A stretch of 12,113 nt of DNA. Origin: Fidelibacterota bacterium. GTDB lineage: Bacteria; Fidelibacterota; UBA8477. The position numbers and the translations under genes were made by a program. The notes beneath the pieces are model-generated. The model worked only from the letters and a program-made list of their open reading frames with translations, ran no database searches and had not been told where the DNA came from. The stretch is from the NCBI GenBank assembly GCA_021734045.1, contig JAIPJR010000073.1, positions 1 to 12,113 of the forward strand, in the 5' to 3' direction. This document shows, piece after piece, positions 6,188 through 12,113 of this stretch. Numbering within the stretch: position 1 is the stretch's first letter; the number at the start of each line of letters is the position of its first letter.

Positions 6188-7924
6188 ATGACCCGGCAGG
6201 ACGCATTTTTTAATAACCAGAGCGACAAAAATACCAATCAGTCAGAACACGATTCACAACCGGCAGAATCCGGGCGGGGTATCCTGCGGCGGGATTTTCT
6301 AAAATACAGTGCCGCCGGAAGTATTTTGACAGCCACCGCGGCGGCCGGAGGTTTAGGTGGTCTGCTTGCTGGCTGTGAGAAACACGAACCGGTCGAAAAA
6401 ATTACTGAAAAAGTGATGCCCTTCCGCTATTCCGAAATCACTGTCCCGGAAATCCAACAGCTCATGGCCTCCGGCAAGCTGTCCTCCCGGGAACTCACCG
6501 CTGCCTACCTGGAACGTATTGATAAAATTGACAAAAACGGTCCCGGGTTGAATGCGGTCATCGAAATAAATCCTGAAGCGTTGGTGCTGGCGGAAGCCAT
6601 GGATGCGGAGCGTAAGGCCGGCAGGGCGCGGGGGCTGTTACACGGTATTCCCGTCTTACTAAAAGACAATATCGGCACCGCGGATCAGATGCAGACCACT
6701 GCCGGATCCCTTGCGCTCATGAACGCCCGGCCGAAGGAAGATGCCTTTCTGGTTAAGCAACTTCGTGCTGCCGGTGCCATTATCATGGGAAAAACCAATC
6801 TTAGCGAATGGGCTAATTTTCGTGACAGTCTTTCCTCCAGCGGTTGGAGTGGACGTGGTGGTCAGACCAAAAACCCGTATGCGTTGGACAGGAATCCGTG
6901 TGGTTCCAGTTCCGGTTCCGCTGTGGCAGTAGCGGCCAATCTCACCATGCTGGCCGTGGGAACCGAAACCAATGGCTCCATCGTCTGTCCTTCTGGTGTC
7001 AATGGTATTGTGGGCATTAAACCAACGCTGGGGCTGGTGAGCCGGTCCGGTGTGATTCCCCTGGCTCACAGTCAGGATACGGCCGGTCCTATGGCGCGTA
7101 CGGTAAAGGATGCCACCCATCTGTTGGAAGTAATGGTGGGTGTGGATTCCCGGGATGCCATTACCAAACAACGGGAGCGTAAACAGCTCAGTGATTATGC
7201 CAAATTTTTGTCTGCCGACGGTTTATCCGGTGCTCGCATCGGCGTGGTGCGCCACTATTTTGGATTTCATCCCCGGGTAGATGCGATTATGGAAACCGCA
7301 ATTGGTGAAATGTCAAAAGCCGGTGCGGTGATAGTGGATCCGGTGGAGATTAAGACCTATAAAGATTTTGGTGCCGCCTCCTTTCAAGTGCTGCTGTATG
7401 AGTTTAAAGCCGACCTGAATCAGTACCTGGCCGAATTGGGACCAGAGGCTGAGATTCATTCCCTGGAGGAGTTGATTGCTTATAATAAAGCCCACACTGA
7501 CCGGGAAATGCCGTTCTTCGGGCAGGATTTGCTGGAAATGGCGCAGGAAAAGGGTCCCCTCGCTTCCAAAGATTACAAAGATGCCCGGGAAAAAGCGCGT
7601 CGGCTGGCCGGTCCGGAAGGCATTGACGCTGCCATGGAAAAACACAATCTGGATGCCCTCATCGCGCCCACCAATGGTCCGGCCTGGCTTACGGATCATG
7701 TAAATGGTGACCATTTTCTGGGCGGAAGCTCCTCACCTGCCGCGGTGGCGGGCTATCCCAATATCACTGTGCCCGCCGGAGATGTGTTCGGCCTGCCTAT
7801 AGGGATCAGCTTTTTCGGTCGCGCCTTTACCGAACCCATTCTTCTGCGTATCGCGTATGGTTACGAGCAAAAGAGCGGGAAACGAATTGCGCCGAATTTT
7901 CCAGCCTCCGTTAATTTGTCATAA
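6188..7924 (+). CDS. Exported amidase-signature enzyme, peptide-amidase-like, Tat signal with lipobox
   Basis: A 578-residue amidase-signature hydrolase follows GGAGG (6174-6178), 9 bases before the ATG. After a polar 30-residue leader comes a Tat motif (RRDFLK, 34-39), a hydrophobic segment and a lipobox LLAGC (Cys63), so the enzyme is probably a Tat-exported lipoprotein. The Ser-cisSer-Lys triad is visible: Lys159 in VLLKDN, Ser240 in CGSSSGS and Ser264 in TETNGSIVCPS, with the family's 24-residue gap between the serines. The TETNGSIVCPS and SQDTAGPMARTV (295-306) segments match the peptide-amidase subfamily (like Stenotrophomonas Pam), not the GatA subunit of tRNA amidotransferase. It likely hydrolyses C-terminal amides or related amide bonds outside the cytoplasm; the substrate is unknown. 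The 158-base gap before it holds no further clear signal. Confidence 0.92.
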   Translation: MTRQDAFFNNQSDKNTNQSEHDSQPAESGRGILRRDFLKYSAAGSILTATAAAGGLGGLLAGCEKHEPVEKITEKVMPFRYSEITVPEIQQLMASGKLSSRELTAAYLERIDKIDKNGPGLNAVIEINPEALVLAEAMDAERKAGRARGLLHGIPVLLKDNIGTADQMQTTAGSLALMNARPKEDAFLVKQLRAAGAIIMGKTNLSEWANFRDSLSSSGWSGRGGQTKNPYALDRNPCGSSSGSAVAVAANLTMLAVGTETNGSIVCPSGVNGIVGIKPTLGLVSRSGVIPLAHSQDTAGPMARTVKDATHLLEVMVGVDSRDAITKQRERKQLSDYAKFLSADGLSGARIGVVRHYFGFHPRVDAIMETAIGEMSKAGAVIVDPVEIKTYKDFGAASFQVLLYEFKADLNQYLAELGPEAEIHSLEELIAYNKAHTDREMPFFGQDLLEMAQEKGPLASKDYKDAREKARRLAGPEGIDAAMEKHNLDALIAPTNGPAWLTDHVNGDHFLGGSSSPAAVAGYPNITVPAGDVFGLPIGISFFGRAFTEPILLRIAYGYEQKSGKRIAPNFPASVNLS

Positions 7925-7964
7925 TGAGAATCACCTCCGCCGATGGATAGTGGATGTACTCGAT

Positions 7965-7973
7965 GGAGAAGGA
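7965..7973 (+). promoter_or_regulatory. Ribosome binding site for a TTG start
   Basis: GGAGAAGGA precedes the TTG at 7977. A TAG stop lies in frame directly before that codon (7974-7976), so no upstream start is possible, and no ATG occurs in the first part of the frame. Confidence 0.55.
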
Positions 7974-7976
7974 TAG

Positions 7977-8864
7977 TTGCTGATTTATAAGCTCACGCTG
8001 GGATCGCTCCTGTTTGCTGCCATACCGTTCTGGGTTCTAAGTCGGCACCATTTGGGACTTTGGCGCCGCCTGTTAACGGCGGGATTATGGAGCTGGGGCG
8101 TGTGGTGGGGCATTGCCTGGCCGGTTGTGGGCTTTGGGCTGCGCTGGCTCTGGTTGGTTTTAGTTCTGGCTATGGCAGCTGCGGCTTTTTCACGACATAC
8201 CCGTGAGTCTGTGGTATCGCTTCCTTTGATAAAAAAAATCGGCTGGAATACGGTTTTTATTCTGGGTTTCATGTTGGTAATGGGCCAGGCGTTAGGGCGC
8301 TGGTATCCCAGTGAGCCCCACGCCATGAATCTGGAAAATTCGCTGCAGGGTGGGGCCTTTGCTGTCCTGCAGGGGGGAAGTAACGGCGCTACCAATCCGG
8401 GCCATGCTGGTGGCATTCAACGGGAAAGATTGGCCGTTGACTGGGTGAAATTGGGCCGCTGGGGATTCCGGGCGCGCGGCTTGAAACCGGATCAATTATC
8501 AGCGTATCATATTTACGGGGATACGGTTTATGCGCCCATCAACGGTATTGCCATCGCTCACTGCGATTCATTACCGGAATTGATGCCGGGAATGAGGGAT
8601 ACCATTAATACGCGAGGTAATTATGTGGAAATTTCAGTACGAGACAGCCTCACCCTGCTGCTAGCCCATCTCCAACCGGAGAAAATTTGGGTTCTGCCCG
8701 GTGATTCGGTGAAATCGGGTATGCCGCTGGGGCTGGTGGGGAATTCAGGGGATAGTATGGAGCCCCATTTGCACATGAGTCTTTCTGATTCCCGGGGGTG
8801 GGCAGTTCCCTTATTGGTGAGGGGTGTTTACCCGGTGTTGAACCGCCGATTTGATTCTTGGTAA
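7977..8864 (+). CDS. Membrane-anchored M23-family metallopeptidase-like protein
   Basis: A 295-residue protein is read from a TTG start, fixed by a TAG immediately upstream and a GGAGAAGGA ribosome binding site. The first about 107 residues hold three or four hydrophobic helices (4-21, 33-50, 53-71, 90-107). The rest resembles the LytM/M23 fold: GHAGGIQRERLAVDWVKLG (142-160) with Asp155, GDTVYAPINGIAIA (181-194), LLLAHLQ (228-233, His231), PGDSVKSGMPLGLVGNSG (241-258), and PHLHM (His264, His266). In canonical M23 enzymes the first zinc motif is HxxxD; here Arg151 takes the place of that His, though His143 lies nearby, as in some QRxAxD-type relatives. It may cut peptidoglycan peptides in the periplasm, or may be a regulatory, inactive member. 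It follows the amidase by 52 bases. Confidence 0.82.
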   Translation: MLIYKLTLGSLLFAAIPFWVLSRHHLGLWRRLLTAGLWSWGVWWGIAWPVVGFGLRWLWLVLVLAMAAAAFSRHTRESVVSLPLIKKIGWNTVFILGFMLVMGQALGRWYPSEPHAMNLENSLQGGAFAVLQGGSNGATNPGHAGGIQRERLAVDWVKLGRWGFRARGLKPDQLSAYHIYGDTVYAPINGIAIAHCDSLPELMPGMRDTINTRGNYVEISVRDSLTLLLAHLQPEKIWVLPGDSVKSGMPLGLVGNSGDSMEPHLHMSLSDSRGWAVPLLVRGVYPVLNRRFDSW

Positions 8865-9024
8865 AAAAACGCGCTGATGTCTTCGTGTAACCCATAAAAT
8901 TATATTGATCGATTTCGGTAGGGTGCGCTTGCCTGATGACCGCGAAAACCGCACATTACCATCGAAGCGACATTTGACAACATTACTTCCTACAACACCA
9001 ACATAGCTTACCTGTGAGGAAACC
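8865..9024. other. Intergenic spacer before the cupin gene
   Basis: This 160-base non-coding spacer has a TTGACA at 8974-8979 but no convincing -10 element at proper distance. AGGAAA just before the ATG at 9025 is the ribosome binding site of the cupin gene. No terminator hairpin is seen for the M23 gene. Confidence 0.3.
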
Positions 9025-9522
9025 ATGACCACGATTTTTTCAGTCAAAGACCTTGAATTCAAATCCAAATCCACCCCACTGGAGATGTTCTCCTGGGCCT
9101 CCAGCCCGCGGCTGGCTCAATTGGCTGGCTCAAAACAACTCCAGTTCGATGTGCGGTCATTAAATCCGGGAAAGTTCAGCTTCCCTTACCATTTTCACCG
9201 GGTTGCGGAAGAGCTTTTCGTGATTCTGGAGGGGGAAGTCGTGTTGCGTTCTCCGGAGGGGTTTAAAACGGTGCGGAAGGGCGATATTCTGTTTTTCGAA
9301 CCCGGGTTGAGTGGTGCTCATCAACTATACAATCCCGGAGATGAGCCCTGCGTTTACCTGGATTTGCGTACTACCGCGGGTGTAGATGTGTGTGAGTATC
9401 CGGATTCAGGGAAGATTAATATTTTACCCTATCAGGAGATTTATCAGACGAAGGATCAGGTGGAATATTTCGAAGGTGAAGAGGAGGTGAAAGCCCATTG
9501 GCCACCAGAGTATTTTCGATAG
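9025..9522 (+). CDS. Single-domain cupin protein
   Basis: A 165-residue protein has one cupin beta-barrel. Motif 1 is present: Gly49, His56 and His58 in PYHFHRV, Glu63, Gly70. Motif 2 runs from Gly86 (KGDILFFEPGLSGAHQLYN) with His99 and Asn103. The three histidines and Glu63 would bind one metal ion. Small cupins of this type include isomerases, dioxygenases, sugar-binding proteins and storage-type domains, and nothing here fixes the substrate. The C-terminal part (about 122-165) is acidic, with an EGEEEV run and the end WPPEYFR. There is no signal peptide, so it is cytoplasmic. It stands alone between two non-coding stretches and is probably its own transcription unit. Confidence 0.88.
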   Translation: MTTIFSVKDLEFKSKSTPLEMFSWASSPRLAQLAGSKQLQFDVRSLNPGKFSFPYHFHRVAEELFVILEGEVVLRSPEGFKTVRKGDILFFEPGLSGAHQLYNPGDEPCVYLDLRTTAGVDVCEYPDSGKINILPYQEIYQTKDQVEYFEGEEEVKAHWPPEYFR

Positions 9523-9934
9523 GGTTTGGTTTTAGAAAATGCGAGTGCGAGACCTGCTCTCCGGTTGTCTCCCTGAGCGTCGCCTGCCCGTACGGAGCAA
9601 CGCGGAGCAGGGTCTAAAGGCAACCGGGCTGAATGGATTAAAGCGTTGACTGCGTCGAACAAGATGATGAATCAAATTCAGCATGACTTTTGATGTAAAC
9701 GATAGTGGCTAATCCGTCACCCTGACAATCCTAACAAATTTCAATCGAACCATAGTCACAGAAAATTTATTTATTACCCCGAACCTTCTCCGCTAACATT
9801 GCCCCATCGACAATGAAAAAGATAAACCAGCTGCCTGCTTTTGGTTTTACAGCAAGAAGCAGCCGGGGAACATCATACCGGACGATCTGAGATCTCATTT
9901 TGAATGAAAAGATGAGGGGAATAAGAGGGGAAGC
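9523..9934. other. 412-base non-coding region upstream of the VIT-VWA gene
   Basis: No supported gene lies here; an opposite-strand ORF reaching into the downstream gene is a shadow without family features. The left part carries a GC-rich inverted-repeat element (separate entry). The stretch 9640-9780 is AT-richer and may hold the promoter of the VWA gene, though no clear -35/-10 pair was found. The right end has a perfect 10-base palindrome TGAGATCTCA (9888-9897), overlapped by a small hairpin with arms CTCAT (9894-9898) and ATGAG (9912-9916), just before the GAGGGG ribosome binding site (9925-9930). Confidence 0.5.
9550..9627. repeat. Structured inverted-repeat element with interleaved arms
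   Basis: AGACCTGCTC (9550-9559) pairs with GAGCAGGGTCT (9605-9615) with one bulged base. CCGGTTG (9561-9567) is the exact complement of CAACCGG (9621-9627). The two pairs are interleaved (a-b-a'-b'), the order needed for a pseudoknot or for alternative hairpins. Between them lie the palindrome CCGTACGG (9588-9595) and a tandem CGGAGCA (9593-9599, 9603-9609). No T run follows, so it is not a simple terminator. It may be a structured RNA, a decayed dispersed repeat of the REP type, or a binding site. Confidence 0.45.
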
Positions 9935-12037
9935 GTGCTTACCATGAAGAAACATCTTTTGTCCATTTTCATCCTGCTTTGCGTTGTTCAACAAACGCTT
10001 GCCAATGGCGTGGCGGTGGTTGATGCTGCCACACAAACCTATTTTCAACTGGATTCCAGCCTGGTAACCACCGAGGTGGAGGGCGATGTGGCCATCACCA
10101 CGATGCGGAATGTTTTTATCAATACCGATACAACCGATACCGTGGCGGTTTTTGCTTTTCCCGTTGATTATCATGCCAGCGCCACGGGCATTCGCTGGGA
10201 CGCGGGTGCCGGTTGGCATGCTGCCACCATGATTTCCCAAGCGCCTACCGATACCCTGCCCCGTTCCGGTCCTATTGCCGCCGCGCTGAAAACCTACCTG
10301 GGATACGCTCCCTTCTATTTCGCCATTCCGGACACCATTCCCGCCGGCGCTACCTTGACGGTGGAATTCACCTATGTGGAACTGCTGGACTACAGTCACG
10401 GTGTAGTGATTTATCAATTTCCAAATCAGTATGCCTTGATCCAGGATTCCGTTTTAACCCGGCAGGAATTATCCTGGTCGCTCACCAGTCTGCGGACCAT
10501 CGACACGCTGGTGATATTAAGTGCGCAAAACCAGGAATTGGTGACTTATACCGATCATGCAGCTTCAGTGAGCCTTTCCGCGGACGATACCACGGCATTT
10601 GATGATTATCGCATTCTCTACCGGTTGAGTGGGGACGAGTTGGGTGTCTTTGCCTACTCCACCTATCTGGACCCGGTTGATCTGCCCGATGAATGGCCCG
10701 GCTATTTTGCCCTGCAGATTGAACCCACGCCGTATGACACGATTGACGCGATGGCGAAAAACTTCACCCTCATGATTGACCGCTCCGGGAGTATGTCCGG
10801 ACAGAAGATTAATGATGCTAAAAATGCCGCCGCTTATATCGTAAGTAACCTGGATACTATGGACCATTTTAATGTCATTGATATATCGGACGGGATCGGG
10901 AAATTCCGCCCGGGATTGGTACGCTTTACCCAAACTGCCCGGGATTCGGCCCTGGCCTTTATTGCGGCGCTGGACGCCCGTGGCGGCACCAATCTCAGTG
11001 GGGCATTCGAAGCGGTGATACCTGCTTACACCGGCGCTGATTCCACCCGTGCCAATATTATAATGTTCTTCTCCGACGGTTTACCCACATCCGGAATTAC
11101 CACCACGGGCCAACTCCTAAACCGGATAAATGACCTGGTGAATGAAACGGGTGAAATTATCTGCATTTATACCCTGGCCATCGGTGAGGATGTGGATTGG
11201 GAATTCTGCACCTCCCTGGCGCAAAATCATAATGGGTTTACCCAATTCGTGGATCCATCGAACATTATCGCCACCGCCAGCAGTTTTTACCAGTCGGTGC
11301 GATCACCGGTGCTGATTCGACCTGAGCTCACCTTCACGCCTGCCGACGCGCTGGTTGAACTGAACCCAGCCGTCACACCCAATTTTTTCGAGGGGGAACA
11401 GGTGCTGGTTTCCGGTCGCTATACCGATCCGGGTGCTATTTCCCTCACCATTTCGGGAACTGCCTTCGGGATGCCATTCTCGCAGGATTTTAATTTCACT
11501 TTGGCATCGACACCGGCTCCTGAAAATCAATTTCTTATGAAAATCTGGGCCAAGCAAAAGATCGAATCGCTGCTTTTTGACTACTTCCTTCATGGGGCTG
11601 ATGCAGCCACTGCCCAGTCACTGGAGGAGCAGATCGGCTGGCTCAGCTTGAACTACAATATTGTGAGCCCCTTCACCAGTCTTAGCATTCCCGATAATCT
11701 ATTTACTGGCATCGCGAACGAGACTGGTGAGGATGAACCGAATGGCGTTGCGCAAGCCTTCGAATTAATGGGCAATTTTCCCAACCCTTTCAATGCTGCC
11801 ACCACCATTCGATTTCGTCTCAACGATGCCCATTCCGGCCTGGTGAAGGTGAAAATCTACAATACACTGGGGCAACTCGCGCGTGTGCTGACACGCTATG
11901 TGGATTCGGCAGGTAAATACCAACTAACCTGGGATGGAACGCTGATGGATGGCAGTGCCGCACCGTCCGGTACTTACATCTACATGGTGGATTTCGGGAA
12001 CGCGTTGCTCGGTGGTCGGATGAGTTTGATTAAGTAA
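9935..12037 (+). CDS. Secreted VIT and von Willebrand factor A domain protein with C-terminal sorting-type domain
   Basis: This is a protein of about 700 residues. The GTG at 9935 has the better spacing from GAGGGG; the ATG at 9944 (MKKHLLSIF) gives the more typical signal peptide and is equally possible. Numbering is from the GTG. After a signal peptide (to about residue 24) comes a VIT-like region (25-170). A von Willebrand A domain (about 276-455) follows with an intact metal-ion site: Asp282, Ser284 and Ser286 in DRSGSMSG, Thr352 and Asp381. WAKQKIESLL (538-547) and LEEQIGWLSLNYNIVSPFTS (563-582) match the conserved tail of inter-alpha-trypsin-inhibitor heavy-chain-like proteins. The end (614-700: NFPNPFN, VKIYNTLGQ, WDGTLMDG, PSGTYIYMV) is the FlgD-like/type IX secretion-type C-terminal domain of FCB bacteria. 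It is probably a surface or secreted adhesion protein. Confidence 0.92.
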   Translation: MLTMKKHLLSIFILLCVVQQTLANGVAVVDAATQTYFQLDSSLVTTEVEGDVAITTMRNVFINTDTTDTVAVFAFPVDYHASATGIRWDAGAGWHAATMISQAPTDTLPRSGPIAAALKTYLGYAPFYFAIPDTIPAGATLTVEFTYVELLDYSHGVVIYQFPNQYALIQDSVLTRQELSWSLTSLRTIDTLVILSAQNQELVTYTDHAASVSLSADDTTAFDDYRILYRLSGDELGVFAYSTYLDPVDLPDEWPGYFALQIEPTPYDTIDAMAKNFTLMIDRSGSMSGQKINDAKNAAAYIVSNLDTMDHFNVIDISDGIGKFRPGLVRFTQTARDSALAFIAALDARGGTNLSGAFEAVIPAYTGADSTRANIIMFFSDGLPTSGITTTGQLLNRINDLVNETGEIICIYTLAIGEDVDWEFCTSLAQNHNGFTQFVDPSNIIATASSFYQSVRSPVLIRPELTFTPADALVELNPAVTPNFFEGEQVLVSGRYTDPGAISLTISGTAFGMPFSQDFNFTLASTPAPENQFLMKIWAKQKIESLLFDYFLHGADAATAQSLEEQIGWLSLNYNIVSPFTSLSIPDNLFTGIANETGEDEPNGVAQAFELMGNFPNPFNAATTIRFRLNDAHSGLVKVKIYNTLGQLARVLTRYVDSAGKYQLTWDGTLMDGSAAPSGTYIYMVDFGNALLGGRMSLIK

Positions 12038-12058
12038 ATAGTTTTATTCAATATCTCG

Positions 12059-12089
12059 AAAAGAGCCTCGGTCTTACGGGGCTCTTTTT
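12059..12089 (+). terminator. Strong intrinsic terminator after the VIT-VWA gene
   Basis: A 12-base stem, AAAAGAGCCTCG (12059-12070) pairing with CGGGGCTCTTTT (12077-12088) with one T-G wobble, encloses a 6-base loop and ends in a TTTTT run. It lies 21 bases after the stop codon. The A tract on the left arm means it may also act on the opposite strand. Confidence 0.9.
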
Positions 12090-12113
12090 ATATGTTTGAC
12101 TATCGGGAGTCGG

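Noticed and set aside
6180-6191. Three-codon mini-ORF (ATGATACCATGA) overlapping the amidase start
   Set aside because: Its ATG is two bases from GGAGG, too close for good initiation; probably chance.
6659-7171. 170-residue ORF on the minus strand
   Set aside because: Entirely opposite the conserved catalytic core of the amidase gene and without domain features.
8974-8979. TTGACA as the -35 box of the cupin promoter
   Set aside because: No acceptable -10 sequence lies 15-19 bases downstream.
9767-10417. 216-residue ORF on the minus strand
   Set aside because: Most of it is opposite the signal peptide and VIT region of the VWA gene; Gly/His/Arg-rich sequence with no recognisable domain.
12092-12113. 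Possible start of a further gene at the right edge
   Set aside because: Only seven codons before the edge, directly after a terminator and without a ribosome binding site.

Overview
The window looks like chromosomal DNA from a Gram-negative bacterium of the FCB superphylum, for example a Calditrichaeota, Marinimicrobia, KSB1 or Ignavibacteria relative. Three features point there: a DUF3078-type outer-membrane barrel protein, a VIT/VWA surface protein ending in a 'NFPNPFN...' C-terminal sorting-type domain, and Bacteroidetes-like inositol-lipid genes. The exact phylum cannot be fixed from the sequence. There are eleven protein genes, two on the minus strand at the left and nine on the plus strand. 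I see no tRNA, rRNA, CRISPR array, transposase or phage gene.

Left part (1-1565, minus strand): a TIGR02206/YwaF-type (TMEM164-like) membrane protein runs off the left edge, and upstream of it lies the DUF3078 barrel protein. A divergent intergenic region (1566-1824) separates these from the plus-strand genes and contains an inverted repeat.

Central part (1825-6029, plus strand): this is the most interesting section. A compact, partly overlapping cluster encodes myo-inositol-1-phosphate synthase, a CDP-alcohol phosphatidyltransferase of the phosphatidylinositol-phosphate synthase type, a COG2426 'small multidrug export' membrane protein, a 60-residue glycine-zipper membrane peptide, an NTF2/SnoaL-like protein with a Trp- and Arg-rich tail, and, after a 75-base gap with a promoter-like sequence, a polytopic PAP2/Aur1-like enzyme. 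The inferred pathway is glucose-6-phosphate to inositol-phosphate to phosphatidylinositol-phosphate. The Aur1-like enzyme would then remove the phosphate or transfer the inositol-phosphate head group to a ceramide-like or other acceptor. The COG2426 protein and the small proteins are uncharacterised candidate accessory factors of this inositol-lipid system.

Right part (6188-12113, plus strand): an exported (Tat, lipobox) peptide-amidase-like enzyme, a membrane-anchored M23-family protein with a TTG start and an altered first metal-ligand motif, a single-domain cupin, a 412-base non-coding stretch with a structured inverted-repeat element, and a large secreted VIT-VWA protein followed by a strong intrinsic terminator. 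Apart from a shared cell-envelope theme, these genes are not obviously in one pathway.
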